From: Flagellimonas sediminis
GTDB taxonomy: Bacteria; Bacteroidota; Bacteroidia; Flavobacteriales; Flavobacteriaceae
Length of the DNA: 64,000 bases
Direction of reading: 5' to 3'
NCBI RefSeq assembly: GCF_010500845.1
Contig: NZ_JAAAMI010000007.1
Span: 146,234-210,233 of the forward strand
How positions within the stretch are numbered: position 1 is the first letter of the stretch; every line of letters starts with the position of its first letter. Below are positions 26,222-36,385 of this stretch, one piece after another. Both the position numbers and the translations under genes were made by a program. The notes under the pieces are model-generated. The model had not been told where the DNA came from and did not search any database. It saw nothing but the letters and a program-made list of their open reading frames with translations.

Positions 26222-26845
26222 TTAAAAATCCAAGGGTTGCAACTTCAAATAGTCCAAAGCATTGGTTCCTTCATTAAAAAGGAGGTCCAAAATACTCAGG
26301 TTTGGTAGAAAACCATGTCGATCTTCAAATACCTGTGGATAGGGTTCAAGCTCCATTTTCCTTTGCTTTTTGGCCTCTGCCAAAAAACGCGCATCTACTT
26401 TGTCCGTTGGCTCCAACTCAAAAGTATCGGTCTGTGCATTACCTATCGTCACGCCTATACAATTTCCTATAACTTCAATGGTCTTCAAGTTAAAATCCAG
26501 TAATGATGCGTCATCGCCTTCGAATAAAGGTCTAATATCATCCTCGTAAAACTCAAAAAAGGGAGAGGTACGATATGCAGTTTCCAAGGTCCTCCAGTGC
26601 TGTTTCTTCCATGGATAGCTGTTATCCATATGAACATCGGCATATTTTTGTCTGCCTTCCTCGCCCCCCGCATGTTTTATCGGGATGTTGAGCATGTGCC
26701 TACCTTTATCCGTACAGATGTAACATCGATTTCGGTAGGTCTGCTTCTGAAAATTGTCCTTCACCTCCCAAATCACTTCATTCTTAACCAAAGCCGCAAA
26801 AGTGGCAATATTTGGGAAATAGGTGGGATGGAGCAGTAATTTCAA
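26222..26845 (-). CDS. WbqC-family protein
   Basis: A 207-aa protein matching the WbqC family. Landmarks are the opening HPTYFPNIATFAALVKNEVIWEV, the block FQKQTYRNRCYI followed by LNIPIKHA, and WRTLETAYRTSPFFEFYEDDIRPLF. The family appears in surface-polysaccharide loci elsewhere, but here it sits beside lepB in the core genome, and no reaction is established. Cytoplasmic; no signal or membrane segment. Confidence 0.9.
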   Translation of the reverse strand: MKLLLHPTYFPNIATFAALVKNEVIWEVKDNFQKQTYRNRCYICTDKGRHMLNIPIKHAGGEEGRQKYADVHMDNSYPWKKQHWRTLETAYRTSPFFEFYEDDIRPLFEGDDASLLDFNLKTIEVIGNCIGVTIGNAQTDTFELEPTDKVDARFLAEAKKQRKMELEPYPQVFEDRHGFLPNLSILDLLFNEGTNALDYLKLQPLDF

Positions 26846-26863
26846 TTTTAAAAGTTTAAGAAT

Positions 26864-28606
26864 TTATCCGTTTTGCTTCTTTTTTCGTTTACGGAAGAAA
26901 TCAAAAACAAACCATCCTATCAAAAGGGCCACAAAATATTTTAAATAGGAAACGGGTTCGCCACTTCCCCCAACAGTGGTAAAGATTCGATCCCAACGGG
27001 GTCTCCAATTAGCTATGCCTTCCTGGAAATTGTCAAAACTCATCCATAGGAAAACAGGTTTGCCCACAATGTGGTCAGCTGGCACATAGCCCCAAGTACG
27101 GCTATCTTCAGAATGGTCACGGTTGTCACCCATCATCCAATAATAATCCTGTTTAAAGGTGTAGGAGTTGGCTTCCTGACCGTTGATGTAGATCTTATTG
27201 CCAGTAATTTTCACATCATTGTGTTCGTAATCCCTTATGATTTTCTTGTAAAGTGGGATGGTCTTGGCATTGATTTCTACTGTAGTACCTGCCTTGGGTA
27301 TGTAAATGGGACCGAAGTAGTCATTGTTCCAAGGGTATAGGTTAGGTTTTTGAGGGAATGCACCCGCGTATTCGCCTTTGGGCTCCTTGGTCTTCACCAC
27401 CGAGTCAATGGCGGGATTTTTACGGAGTTGTGCAACCATCTCATCTGTCATGTTGGCCACCCTGGACCTTGGTTTTTCCTCTGTCAACGATAACCTTAAC
27501 TGGCGTATAACATCCGTTGGGATGCCTTTTTCTTTGGTAATCAATTCAATTTTGCCGTCACGTGTCCTATTACCACCCAAAATATAGGGGGAGAGGGCAT
27601 TGATCTGACTTTCCGAAACATTGGTTGCAATGTATTTTCGAAGATAATCCGATGCATCAACATCTTCCAAAAAACGGCTAGAGACCCCATTTTGGGCATA
27701 TACTTCATAATCATACATGGGTTTTGCGCGGTCGGATAGCTTCAATTGCTTCCCGTTGATATAGACATATCCGTCAATGACTTGAAGGGAATCACCTGGA
27801 GTGCCCACACATCGTTTTACGTAGTTGGATTTTTTGTCGACAGGTTTCATCACAGCTTTTTGCGCCTTGAAAAACTGGTACAGGGTATCCGATGGGAGAC
27901 TGAAAACGACAATATCATTTTTCTTGACCTTTTCAAAGCCGGGCAAACGCATATAGGGCAGTTGCAACCTGTTGATCCATGATGTCTTGTAGGTCTCGGG
28001 ATCAACATCGGCCAAGTAGGAACGTGTTTTGAGTATGGGAAGGGTGTCATGCACCATGGGTGCCGCCAAAGTGGTCATGGGAACCCTGGCCCCATAATGG
28101 AACTTGCTTACGAACAGAAAGTCGCCGATCCGCAGGGTGCGCTCCAAAGACCCGGTCGGTATTACGTAAGGTTGAATAAAATAGGTATGGACAAAAGTGG
28201 CGGCCACAATGGCAAATACAATGGAACTTACCCATTCGCCAAGACCAGTGCGTGGTTTTAAGCTTCTATCCTCGATGTAGGACACCTCTTCAAAATAGTT
28301 GATGTAATAGATATAGAACCCAAGGGTAAGGATCACCAACCAAGTGTCCAAAAGGGAATGTTTGCCAAAACTCCTGATGGTTTCCACCCAAACCACGGGG
28401 AACATCAATAAATTGATAATGGGAATGAAAAGCAACAGCACCCACCACCATGGCCTTTTGATGATTTTCATCAGAATGATACCATTATAAACCGGAATTG
28501 CGGCTTCCCAAGCTTTTCTACCTGCTTTTACGTAAAGCTTCCAAGTTCCCAAAAAGTGGATGACTTGAATGATCAAGATAAAAATGATCCATTGTGTTCC
28601 GTCCAT
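26864..28606 (-). CDS. lepB: Signal peptidase I (long Bacteroidota form)
   Basis: A 580-aa leader peptidase, about 1.8 times the E. coli length. Three membrane segments and a TM2-like module (KAGRKAWEAAIPVYNGIILMKIIKRPWW) come first. The catalytic Ser153 lies in VIPTGSLERTLRIGD, where the usual Met after Ser is Leu and the following Pro is Arg. The general-base Lys264 lies in NYVKRCVGTPGDSL. A large insertion separates this from the C-terminal box YWMMGDNRDHSEDSRTWGYVP. It cleaves signal peptides of Sec/Tat substrates at the periplasmic face. It sits 48 nt after dapB. Confidence 0.95.
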   Translation of the reverse strand: MDGTQWIIFILIIQVIHFLGTWKLYVKAGRKAWEAAIPVYNGIILMKIIKRPWWWVLLLFIPIINLLMFPVVWVETIRSFGKHSLLDTWLVILTLGFYIYYINYFEEVSYIEDRSLKPRTGLGEWVSSIVFAIVAATFVHTYFIQPYVIPTGSLERTLRIGDFLFVSKFHYGARVPMTTLAAPMVHDTLPILKTRSYLADVDPETYKTSWINRLQLPYMRLPGFEKVKKNDIVVFSLPSDTLYQFFKAQKAVMKPVDKKSNYVKRCVGTPGDSLQVIDGYVYINGKQLKLSDRAKPMYDYEVYAQNGVSSRFLEDVDASDYLRKYIATNVSESQINALSPYILGGNRTRDGKIELITKEKGIPTDVIRQLRLSLTEEKPRSRVANMTDEMVAQLRKNPAIDSVVKTKEPKGEYAGAFPQKPNLYPWNNDYFGPIYIPKAGTTVEINAKTIPLYKKIIRDYEHNDVKITGNKIYINGQEANSYTFKQDYYWMMGDNRDHSEDSRTWGYVPADHIVGKPVFLWMSFDNFQEGIANWRPRWDRIFTTVGGSGEPVSYLKYFVALLIGWFVFDFFRKRKKKQNG

Positions 28607-28654
28607 ATAAAAGTTTCTTAGTTAGACTCAAGGCCTAAATTGTTGTTACGTTTT

Positions 28655-29356
28655 TTAGCTTAGGTTTAACACGTCCTTCATAGTAAAAACTCCTGTCTTG
28701 CCCTGAATCCATTCGGCAGCGATTACGGCGCCAAGCGCAAAACCTTCCCTATTATGAGCTTCGTGTTTGATTTCAATTTTGTCAACCGCACTTTCATAAG
28801 AGATGCTATGCGTGCCGGGCACCATGCCTTCGCGAATGGAATTTATTGCAATGGTCTTATCCCCGGTTTCATTCAACTTCCAATTTTTATAGCTCGAGTT
28901 TTGAATGATTCCTTCGGCCAAGGTAATGGCGGTACCACTTGGGGCATCCAATTTTTGGGTATGGTGGATTTCTTCCATGGAAACCTTGTATTGCTCCAAT
29001 CCTGCCATCATTTTTGCCAAATGGGCGTTGAGTTCAAAAAAGATATTGACTCCGAGGCTAAAGTTGGATGCATAAATAAAGGCCCCGTTATTTTGTTGAC
29101 ATAGTTCAACGGCATCGGCATAATTGGCCAACCAACCAGTTGTGCCACTGATTACGGGGACTCCATTTTTAAAGCAATTGGTAATGTTTTCAAAAGCCGC
29201 ATCTGGCGCGCTGAAATCGATGGCCACATCCATGGACTTGAAATCGATATCTGTTGCACCGGCATCAATTTTGGCTACAATGGTATGGCCTCTTTCCACA
29301 GCGATCTGCTCGATCATCTTGCCCATTTTGCCATATCCAAAAAGACCAATATTCAT
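28655..29356 (-). CDS. dapB: 4-hydroxy-tetrahydrodipicolinate reductase
   Basis: DapB (233 aa, short bacteroidal form) reduces the dapA product with NAD(P)H on the way to diaminopimelate and lysine. The nucleotide fold opens with IGLFGYGKMGKMI, followed by VAIDFSAPDAAFENI and the GTTGW loop. The signature EEIHHTQKLDAPSGTA contains the paired His and the catalytic Lys. It is 3 nt downstream of the DUF5683 gene. Confidence 0.97.
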   Translation of the reverse strand: MNIGLFGYGKMGKMIEQIAVERGHTIVAKIDAGATDIDFKSMDVAIDFSAPDAAFENITNCFKNGVPVISGTTGWLANYADAVELCQQNNGAFIYASNFSLGVNIFFELNAHLAKMMAGLEQYKVSMEEIHHTQKLDAPSGTAITLAEGIIQNSSYKNWKLNETGDKTIAINSIREGMVPGTHSISYESAVDKIEIKHEAHNREGFALGAVIAAEWIQGKTGVFTMKDVLNLS

Positions 29357-29359
29357 AGT

Positions 29360-30004
29360 TTAAAATTTAACGACCAAGGCCATCCCGTAATTGGGTTGGT
29401 TGGTCAGTGGGTTCAAATCCAAATAAGGTTTAATGTCGAAGGACAGGTTGTCGTCCACGTTGTATTGTTTCAAATGGGCATCCACGTTGGCATCGATGAT
29501 GTTCAGGGCGTACAGTGCAATGGTAATTACTAAGGATAGGTCGCGGTCCCGCTGGGCACTTTCTTGTTCCTCTTGGAGGGCCTCGTCCGATACACGAGGG
29601 GTAGTTCCATCACCATAAAATTCATCATCCGTAAAACCTGCCAAACGTCGTTTGAAGGCATTCCGAGCTATTCTATATCGCGTATTGTTATAGGAATAGG
29701 CATATATACCCGTTCCCATGGCACCCCATACAATCGGGACCTTCCAATATCGTTTATTATAAATCTGTCCAAGGCCAGGTACTATGGCAGAGTAAAAGGC
29801 AGCCCTACTGGGAGCTAGGGGATTCACACTTTCCCTTTTGCTTACTTCCTCAAAGGTAATGCCCTTGCCATTCAACCCTTGGGACAAGGAATCCACTTCT
29901 TTGGTTTGAGGTTGTTCTTTTTCCTCGGTTTCTTGTTTTTCCTGGGAAAAGCCAATCTGAAGGAACAATAGGGAAAAGAACCAAAAAAGAAGGTTTTTAC
30001 TCAC
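29360..30004 (-). CDS. DUF5683 domain exported/membrane protein
   Basis: A 214-aa protein with a Sec signal (NLLFWFFSLLFLQIGFSQ), an acidic/Gln-rich linker and the DUF5683 core: SRAAFYSAIVPGLGQIYNKRYWKVPIVWGAMGTGIYAYSYNN. This is a TM2-like glycine-rich membrane hairpin found almost only in Bacteroidota. A second segment (LSLVITIALYALNIIDANVDAHL) leads to a beta-rich C-terminus. It overlaps the end of parB by 8 nt. A function in the cell envelope is likely but not known. Confidence 0.88.
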   Translation of the reverse strand: MSKNLLFWFFSLLFLQIGFSQEKQETEEKEQPQTKEVDSLSQGLNGKGITFEEVSKRESVNPLAPSRAAFYSAIVPGLGQIYNKRYWKVPIVWGAMGTGIYAYSYNNTRYRIARNAFKRRLAGFTDDEFYGDGTTPRVSDEALQEEQESAQRDRDLSLVITIALYALNIIDANVDAHLKQYNVDDNLSFDIKPYLDLNPLTNQPNYGMALVVKF

Positions 30005-30911
30005 CAGTCAATAGTTTTTTTATACGCTTGAACTCTTCCTCGGAATGGAAGGGAATCACAATCTTACCTTTGCCGTTGCTGGATGCCATGACATCGACTT
30101 TTGCGGAAAGGTAATCTTTTAAGGCATCAATGCCATTGGAGACGAAGCTGGGCACTTGTGCCTGTTTGCCATTCTTGTTCTTTTCTACCGTAGGACTGTC
30201 CGAAGGTTCTTTGTAATCTTTCACGATCTTTTCGGTCTCGCGAACGGATAGGCCATTGGAAACAATTTTTTCATAAATGGCGATCTGGTCCTTTTTCTTG
30301 TCAATGTTGATTAAGGCCCTGCCATGACCCATACTGATGAATCCATCACGCATTCCAGTTTGAATGATGGGATGTAGTTTCAACAGCCTGAGGTAATTGG
30401 TGATGGTAGAACGCTTTTTGCCAACGCGATCACTCAATTTTTCTTGGGTAATCTGGATTTCATCAATTAGGCGTTGATAAGACAGCGCAATTTCAATGGG
30501 GTCAAGGTCCTGCCTTTGGATGTTCTCCACTAAGGCCATTTCCAAGGATTCCTGGTCGTTGGCAATACGGATGTAGGCAGGAATGGTGGCAAGCCCCACC
30601 AACTTGGAGGCCCGATACCTGCGCTCTCCCGAAACCAACTGGAATTTGTTGAAATCGAGTTTACGAACAGTAATGGGTTGTATGATACCTAGTTCTCGGA
30701 TGGAACTGGCCAACTCTTCAAGGGCTTCGTCGTTAAAATTGGAACGCGGCTGAAAGGGGTTCATCTCAATGGATTCAATATCCAATTCCACTACATTACC
30801 GATGACCTTGTCCGCATTTTTGTCCGAAACGGATTGAATATCGTTCTCGGGGTCCTTCAAAAGAGCGGACAGGCCTCTACCCAAAGCCTGTTTTTTAGTT
30901 GCTTTCGCCAT
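29997..30911 (-). CDS. parB: Chromosome-partitioning protein ParB
   Basis: ParB (304 aa) is the CTP-dependent DNA clamp that binds parS. The order is an N-terminal ParA-interacting segment (KKQALGRGLSALL), the ParB/Srx CTPase (EMNPFQPRSNFNDEALEELASSIRELGIIQPITVRK; SGERRYRASKLVGL; LVENIQRQDLDPIEIA), a helix-turn-helix (TQEKLSDRVGKKRSTITNYLRLLKL; ISMGHGRALI) and a C-terminal dimer domain. It starts directly after parA. No convincing parS was found in the window. Confidence 0.97.
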   Translation of the reverse strand: MAKATKKQALGRGLSALLKDPENDIQSVSDKNADKVIGNVVELDIESIEMNPFQPRSNFNDEALEELASSIRELGIIQPITVRKLDFNKFQLVSGERRYRASKLVGLATIPAYIRIANDQESLEMALVENIQRQDLDPIEIALSYQRLIDEIQITQEKLSDRVGKKRSTITNYLRLLKLHPIIQTGMRDGFISMGHGRALINIDKKKDQIAIYEKIVSNGLSVRETEKIVKDYKEPSDSPTVEKNKNGKQAQVPSFVSNGIDALKDYLSAKVDVMASSNGKGKIVIPFHSEEEFKRIKKLLTGE

Positions 30912-31685
30912 TTAAACTTTCTCCTTGTTTTTCTTCAAAATTTCGTTGGCCAAGTTAAGATAATTCGAGGCACCCTTACTGCTGGCATCATATTTAATGA
31001 TGCTTTCCCCATAACTTGGTGCTTCACTCAGCCTTACGTTTCTTTGGATGATGGTATCGAAGACCATATCCGCGAAGTGTTTTTTCACTTCTTCAACAAC
31101 TTGATTGGACAAGCGTAGCCTTGAATCGTACATTGTCAATAGCATCCCTTCAATGTCCAGATCGTTGTTGTGTATTCTTTGGACGCTTTTTACCGTATTC
31201 AGCAGTTTGCCCAATCCTTCCAATGCAAAATATTCACATTGGATGGGGATCATTACAGAATCGGCAGCGGTAAGGGCATTCAAAGTCAAAAGTCCTAAAG
31301 AAGGTGCACAATCGATCAAAACATAATCGTAACGGTCACCAAGGTCTTTAAGTGCTTCCTTTAACATGTATTCCCTATTGTCCTTGTCCACCAGTTCTAT
31401 CTCGATGGCCACAAGATCAATATGGGCCGGAATAAGGTCTACATTGGGGGAATCGGTGGAGATAATCACATCGTCCACGCCCATGGTATGTTCCAAAAGT
31501 TGATAGGTTCCATGTTCCACGGAATCCACATCAATGCCTAAGCCAGATGTTGCATTGGCCTGGGGGTCGGCATCGATCAACAAAACTTTCTGTTCCAGTA
31601 CACCAAGTGAGGCCGCTAGGTTAACCGTAGTGGTCGTTTTTCCCACACCGCCCTTTTGGTTTGCAATAGCAATAATCTTGCCCAT
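30912..31685 (-). CDS. parA: Chromosome-partitioning ATPase ParA/Soj
   Basis: ParA (257 aa) is the Walker-type ATPase that moves ParB-parS complexes. Motifs are the deviant Walker A KGGVGKTTTTVNLAASLG, LLIDADPQANATSGLGID, YVLIDCAPSLGLLTLNAL (Walker B) and IPIQCEYFALEGLGKLL. It heads the leftward run parA-parB-DUF5683-dapB-lepB-wbqC-DUF6122, all with gaps under 50 nt, an arrangement I associate with flavobacterial chromosomes. Confidence 0.97.
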   Translation of the reverse strand: MGKIIAIANQKGGVGKTTTTVNLAASLGVLEQKVLLIDADPQANATSGLGIDVDSVEHGTYQLLEHTMGVDDVIISTDSPNVDLIPAHIDLVAIEIELVDKDNREYMLKEALKDLGDRYDYVLIDCAPSLGLLTLNALTAADSVMIPIQCEYFALEGLGKLLNTVKSVQRIHNNDLDIEGMLLTMYDSRLRLSNQVVEEVKKHFADMVFDTIIQRNVRLSEAPSYGESIIKYDASSKGASNYLNLANEILKKNKEKV

Positions 31686-31820
31686 TTCATAGTAAGTTAG
31701 GTGCTAAAAATACGATTATTTAAGATGCCAGAAAATGTAAATTGTTAACAGAGGGTGAATAAACCCACCATTAAGCGTTAAAGAAAGTTAAAGTTATATT
31801 TATAAGCCATTTAAGAGGGC

Positions 31821-33893
31821 TCAATCCATCAAGATGTTCAAGATTTCCATGGCCGCATCCGCAATTTTGGTACCAGGACCAAAAACCGCTACGGCACCGT
31901 TCTCTATCAAGTGCCCGTAATCCTGTTTGGGGATGACACCACCCACGATGACCATGATATCTTCGCGCCCCAGTTTTTTGAGCTCTTGTACTACTTCGGG
32001 AACCAGGGTTTTGTGTCCGCCCGCCAAGGAAGAAATGCCCAAAATGTGGACATCGTTTTCCACGGCTTGTTTGGCCACTTCCGCAGGGGTTTGGAAAAGA
32101 GGCCCGATATCCACATCGAAACCTAGATCGGCGTAGCCGGTAGCCACCACTTTGGCACCTCGATCGTGTCCATCCTGACCCATTTTGGCCACCATGATCC
32201 GAGGTCTTCGCCCTTCTTGAAGCGCAAATTCATCGGCCATTTTTCGGGCCTTTTCAAAACTTTCGTCGTTTTTGATTTCTTTGGAATACACGCCTGTAAA
32301 GGATTGGATTTTAGCTTTGTACCGCCCAAACGCACTTTCCATGGCATCGCTGATTTCACCTAGGGTAGCACGTTCTTTGGCAGCATGCACTGCTAAAGCT
32401 AGCAAATTTTTACGGTCTCCAGCTTGTTCATTGGCTTTTTTGGCCGCCGACCTAATTTGTTCCAATGCCTTCTCGACTGCTTTGGTATTTCTGGTGGACT
32501 TAATCTGTTCCAGAATTACCATCTGCTGTTTGCGTACTTTGGCATTGTCCACTTCCAAGATCTGAAGGTCGTCCTCGTTTTCCAATTGATATTTGTTCAC
32601 GCCTACGATAATATCCTGGCCACTATCGATTCGGGCCTGTTTTTTGGCCGCGGCTTCTTCAATGCGCATTTTGGGGATACCTGCTTCAATGGCCTTGGTC
32701 ATGCCGCCCAATTTTTCCACTTCTTGAATCAGTTTCCAAGCTTCCTCTGCAATATCGTGCGTCAATTTTTCAATCTTATGGCTACCGGCCCATGGGTCCA
32801 CGGTTTTGGTGATATGGGTCTCCAATTGCAAGAAAATCTGTGTATTACGGGCAATCCTAGCTGAAAAATCCGTGGGTAGGGCAATGGCCTCATCCAAAGC
32901 ATTGGTGTGTAGACTTTGGGTTCCGCCAAAAGCGGCGGCCATAGCCTCAATCGTGGTTCTGGCCACATTGTTGAAGGGGTCCTGCTCCGTCAAACTCCAA
33001 CCACTGGTCTGACTATGGGTGCGCAGCATCAGCGATTTGTCACTTTTGGGTTGAAACTGTTCCACCAATTTGGCCCAGAGCATACGGCCCGCCCTCATTT
33101 TGGCAATTTCTGTAAAATGGTTCATCCCAATTCCCCAGAAAAAGGAAAGTCGTGGAGCGAACTCATCAATTTTTAAACCTGCCTTTATTCCGGTTCGGAT
33201 GTATTCAATGCCATCGGCCAAAGTATAGGCCAATTCCATGGCCGCAGGGGCACCTGCTTCGTGCATGTGGTAGCCCGATATACTGATGCTATTGAACTTG
33301 GGCATTTTTTTGCTGGTAAACTCAAAAATATCGGCCACAATCTGCATGGAAGGAGTGGGTGGATAGATGTAGGTATTCCGAACCATAAACTCCTTGAGAA
33401 TATCATTTTGAATGGTCCCGGCCAATTTTTCCATGGGAACACCCTGCTCCTCGGCGGCCACAATGTAAAAGGCCATGATAGGGATGACGGCTCCGTTCAT
33501 GGTCATGGAAACGGACATTTCATCCAAGGGAATGCCATCAAAAAGAATTTTCATGTCCTCAACAGAATCGATGGCCACCCCAGCTTTTCCCACATCGCCC
33601 ACAACTCGGTCATTGTCGGAATCATATCCTCGGTGCGTGGGTAGGTCGAAGGCAACGGAGAGCCCTTTTTGGCCCGCCGCCAAATTTCTACGGTAGAAGG
33701 CATTGCTTTCCTCGGCAGTGGAAAATCCTGCATATTGGCGAATGGTCCATGGTCGTTGCACATACATGGTGGAGTAGGGCCCCCGGAGAAAAGGGGAGAT
33801 TCCGGCGGCAAAATTTTCGTGACCGAGGTTTTGGGTCTCGACTCCGATTGACCCTGCGGCCAATTCTAGGTTTTGAAGGTTCTTTCTACTCAT
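31821..33893 (-). CDS. scpA: Methylmalonyl-CoA mutase, large (catalytic, B12-binding) subunit
   Basis: A 690-aa adenosylcobalamin enzyme that interconverts methylmalonyl-CoA and succinyl-CoA. The N-terminal barrel starts with the CoA-tunnel [14 protein letters not shown] and [12 protein letters not shown]. It contains [46 protein letters not shown] and [19 protein letters not shown]. The C-terminal cobalamin domain has the histidine motif [20 protein letters not shown] and the phosphate-loop [18 protein letters not shown]. Its start overlaps the end of mutA by 8 nt. With BCCP-accC-pccB on the opposite strand it completes propionyl-CoA conversion, except for an epimerase not seen here. Confidence 0.96.
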   Translation of the reverse strand: MSRKNLQNLELAAGSIGVETQNLGHENFAAGISPFLRGPYSTMYVQRPWTIRQYAGFSTAEESNAFYRRNLAAGQKGLSVAFDLPTHRGYDSDNDRVVGDVGKAGVAIDSVEDMKILFDGIPLDEMSVSMTMNGAVIPIMAFYIVAAEEQGVPMEKLAGTIQNDILKEFMVRNTYIYPPTPSMQIVADIFEFTSKKMPKFNSISISGYHMHEAGAPAAMELAYTLADGIEYIRTGIKAGLKIDEFAPRLSFFWGIGMNHFTEIAKMRAGRMLWAKLVEQFQPKSDKSLMLRTHSQTSGWSLTEQDPFNNVARTTIEAMAAAFGGTQSLHTNALDEAIALPTDFSARIARNTQIFLQLETHITKTVDPWAGSHKIEKLTHDIAEEAWKLIQEVEKLGGMTKAIEAGIPKMRIEEAAAKKQARIDSGQDIIVGVNKYQLENEDDLQILEVDNAKVRKQQMVILEQIKSTRNTKAVEKALEQIRSAAKKANEQAGDRKNLLALAVHAAKERATLGEISDAMESAFGRYKAKIQSFTGVYSKEIKNDESFEKARKMADEFALQEGRRPRIMVAKMGQDGHDRGAKVVATGYADLGFDVDIGPLFQTPAEVAKQAVENDVHILGISSLAGGHKTLVPEVVQELKKLGREDIMVIVGGVIPKQDYGHLIENGAVAVFGPGTKIADAAMEILNILMD

Positions 33894-35271
33894 GGTCCAA
33901 TCTTTTTTGTTCCGAAGTTTCTGCCAATCGCTTTTCTATAATGGGCACTATTATAGTTTTTTTAGGCTGCGTCTTTACGAAAGGATACAATTCTAGGTCA
34001 TCCTTCATGCGGTCCTGTGGATTTTGGTATTTGTTGGTGCCCAACGAAATGATCTTGCCTTCGTCAAACAATTCTTGTTCTTTGGCGGCACTTTCCTTGA
34101 TTTTTTGTTGGATGGTCCCTTTTTTCAAGGCATCCAAAAATCCTCCGGAAGCCTCCAACTGTTTGAAGAGTGCCAAGGCTTTTTCGGCCAATTGCTTCGT
34201 CAATGATTCAATGTAATAGGCACCTTCCGAGATTTCCGCAGCTTCGTTAAAATACCCTTCCTCCTTCAATAACAACAATTGGTTTCTGGCAATACGTTCC
34301 CCAAAGGCATTGTCCTTGTGATAAATGGCATCGTAGGGCAGGTTACAAACCGTATCCGCTCCTCCCAAAATGGCCGACATGCATTCCGAAGTGGTGCGCA
34401 GCATGTTCACATTGTAATCGTACAGCGTTTTGTTGCGTTTGGAAGGTACGGCCAAGATGTGGCAATCGTTATTCAAATCATAAGCAGGAGCTACGGTTTT
34501 CCAAAGCCAACGCAAGGCCCTCAATTTGGCTATCTCAAAGAAATAATTGCTGCCAACCGCCACTTTAAAGGTGATTGGGAAGAATCCCCCGACTGCGCTC
34601 GAAAAATGGTTCAAGTATTCATGGGCATGTGCCAAACCGTACGCCAATTGTTGCACCATGTTGGCCCCTGCGTTTTGATAAAGCGACAGGTCCACACCCA
34701 CCACAGATACCTTTCTTGGAGATTGGGCCAATTTCAAAATTTCTTCCAAAATCTTATGGTCTTTCTCCAAGTTATGGAACCAATTGCCATCTTTGGCCAG
34801 ATGACCAATTAGGTCGATATGGAGATGGATGGTGGCTTTACCATCTTTTGTAGCGGCCAACAATTTTTTGATGGGTTCCACCGCCAAAAATTCAAATTGA
34901 AAATGGACTGGGATTTTAGCTAAATCGATTTCGGAAAGCAGCACATTAAAATCGATTTCTTGGTTTGGAAGCGTAAAAATCAAGCTTTCCACTCCCTTTT
35001 GAAGGATTTCACGAGCCTTGGCATTGGCTTTTTTGGCATCGCCTGCGTAGATGGTTTGGGCAATGTTCCACGGATGGTTCTTACCAATGGAAAAGCTAGG
35101 AATGCCCTCAACGTCCTCTTCGTTATAAAAAGGCTTCACTTTGATTCCTTCCAACGATTCCCAAACCAAAGCTTCGTTGTAGTCGGCACCTTTTAGGTCG
35201 TATTGGATCTTTTGTTTCCATTGTTTGGCGGAAACTTTGGGAAACCCATCAAATAGGCCAGTGTTACTCAT
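33886..35271 (-). CDS. mutA: Methylmalonyl-CoA mutase, small (non-catalytic) subunit
   Basis: A 461-aa small subunit, shorter than the usual 600 or more because no cobalamin domain is present at the C-terminus. It shows the barrel relics [87 protein letters not shown], and [30 protein letters not shown]. The large subunit carries catalysis and B12. It overlaps ftsB upstream and scpA downstream by 8 nt each, so it is tightly coupled to both. Confidence 0.94.
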   Translation of the reverse strand: MSNTGLFDGFPKVSAKQWKQKIQYDLKGADYNEALVWESLEGIKVKPFYNEEDVEGIPSFSIGKNHPWNIAQTIYAGDAKKANAKAREILQKGVESLIFTLPNQEIDFNVLLSEIDLAKIPVHFQFEFLAVEPIKKLLAATKDGKATIHLHIDLIGHLAKDGNWFHNLEKDHKILEEILKLAQSPRKVSVVGVDLSLYQNAGANMVQQLAYGLAHAHEYLNHFSSAVGGFFPITFKVAVGSNYFFEIAKLRALRWLWKTVAPAYDLNNDCHILAVPSKRNKTLYDYNVNMLRTTSECMSAILGGADTVCNLPYDAIYHKDNAFGERIARNQLLLLKEEGYFNEAAEISEGAYYIESLTKQLAEKALALFKQLEASGGFLDALKKGTIQQKIKESAAKEQELFDEGKIISLGTNKYQNPQDRMKDDLELYPFVKTQPKKTIIVPIIEKRLAETSEQKRLDHE

Positions 35272-35596
35272 CGTGTTTGTTCTTTATGCTGTCTTCGTAT
35301 TCGATCAAAAAGATTTCTTCCTTATCTTTCTTCATGTAATATTTTTCCCTGGCCAACTTCTCGATTTCCTTTTCATCCGACATTTTTTCCAGAATCTCCT
35401 TGTCCTTTGCAATTTCTCCTTTCAAGAACTCTTTTTGCTTTTCCAGTTTTTTGATTTCGTTCCTTAGTTCTAAATGGATCAAAAGGGAATTGGTATCAAA
35501 AAAGGCCATCCAGATTACAAATATGGTCAGTACCAGGATGTACGTGTTCGTCATCAACTTAAACCATTTTTTTTGTTTGAGATCCTTGAGCCCCAT
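35264..35596 (-). CDS. Septum formation initiator (FtsB/DivIC-like)
   Basis: A 110-aa bitopic protein with one membrane segment (about residues 17-32, TNTYILVLTIFVIWMAFFD) followed by a long charged coiled coil (LELRNEIKKLEKQKEFLKGEIAKDKEILEKM) and the family's closing KEIEKLAREKYYMKKDKEEIFLIEY. FtsB/DivIC bridges FtsL and FtsQ in the divisome. It is 2 nt after udk and overlaps mutA by 8 nt; the coupling of a division gene to a mutase operon looks accidental. Confidence 0.92.
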   Translation of the reverse strand: MGLKDLKQKKWFKLMTNTYILVLTIFVIWMAFFDTNSLLIHLELRNEIKKLEKQKEFLKGEIAKDKEILEKMSDEKEIEKLAREKYYMKKDKEEIFLIEYEDSIKNKHDE

Positions 35597-35598
35597 AG

Positions 35599-36207
35599 CT
35601 ACGTCAGTTTATTGTTGATGATGGTACGGACGATATCCACGGCCACCGTATTGTAATGGTTGTTCGGGATGATGATATCCGCAAACTCCTTTGACGGTTC
35701 AATGAATTGCTCGTGCATAGGTTTCACCGCGGTTTGATATCGGGTCAAAACCTTGTCAAGATCATGGCCACGTTCCCTAATATCCCTTTGCAACCTCCTG
35801 ATCAACCGCTCATCGGAATCGGCATGTACAAAAATCTTGATGTCGAACATATCTCTTAGTTTCGGATTGCTCAAGACCAGAATACCTTCCACGATCATCA
35901 CCTTTCGGGGAGGGGTGGGTATGGTCTCCTGTAACCGTGTTTCCTCTACAAAGGAATAAATGGGCGTGTCTATGGTCTTCCCTTCCCGCAATTGCTCAAT
36001 ATGTTCAATGAGCAGATCAAAATCGATGGAATTCGGGTGGTCAAAATTGATTTTCGCCCTTTCTTGCCGATCCAAATGGGAAAGGTCGTTGTAATAGGAA
36101 TCCTGGGATATGACCCCCACTTCATTTTTAGGAAGTTGGTCCACAATTTGGTTGACCACGGTGGTTTTACCACAACCAGTGCCCCCGGCAATCCCTAAGA
36201 TCAGCAT
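35599..36207 (-). CDS. udk: Uridine kinase
   Basis: Udk (202 aa) phosphorylates uridine and cytidine in pyrimidine salvage. The P-loop GIAGGTGCGKTT opens the protein, followed by QDSYYNDLSHLDRQERAKINFDHPNSIDFDLLIEHI, the nucleoside-binding GILVLSNPKLRDMFDIKIFVHADSDERLIRRLQRDIRERG and the C-terminal FIEPSKEFADIIIPNNHYN. The start MLILGIAGG at 36207 was preferred over an in-frame Met ten codons upstream because the family begins right before the P-loop. Confidence 0.96.
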   Translation of the reverse strand: MLILGIAGGTGCGKTTVVNQIVDQLPKNEVGVISQDSYYNDLSHLDRQERAKINFDHPNSIDFDLLIEHIEQLREGKTIDTPIYSFVEETRLQETIPTPPRKVMIVEGILVLSNPKLRDMFDIKIFVHADSDERLIRRLQRDIRERGHDLDKVLTRYQTAVKPMHEQFIEPSKEFADIIIPNNHYNTVAVDIVRTIINNKLT

Positions 36208-36224
36208 ACTTCTAATTTTGGTAC

Positions 36225-36232
36225 CAAAAATA
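36225..36232 (-). promoter_or_regulatory. -7 box of the udk-ftsB-mutA-scpA operon
   Basis: Read leftward it is TATTTTTG, matching TAnnTTTG, 18 nt before the udk ATG. No well-spaced TTG is visible. It lies in the 178-nt gap shared with the divergent carboxylase operon. Confidence 0.45.
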
Positions 36233-36340
36233 AGCAATTGATTAGATCTGCCCTCGGTTTAAAACTTTACATAATTAGTTCCCTTTTAGGAATTAAATGA
36301 TGACCAAAGTCATAACCTTCCAAAGTTAATGGAACTAGCT

Positions 36341-36373
36341 TTGTGTGATTCTAACGCATTAATCTTATCTTTA
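36341..36373 (+). promoter_or_regulatory. Possible promoter of the BCCP-accC-pccB operon
   Basis: TTG at 36341-36343 and TATCTTTA at 36366-36373 (one mismatch to TAnnTTTG) are 22 nt apart, inside the normal window. The ATG is 12 nt further on. The imperfect -7 box makes this tentative. Confidence 0.35.
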
Positions 36374-36385
36374 TCAGGGTAACCT

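Noticed and set aside
31510..31530. A parS-like sequence (TGTTCCACG...) inside parA
   Set aside because: Only the left 9 bases fit the consensus palindrome; the right half (GAATCC) does not match, so it is not called a parS site.
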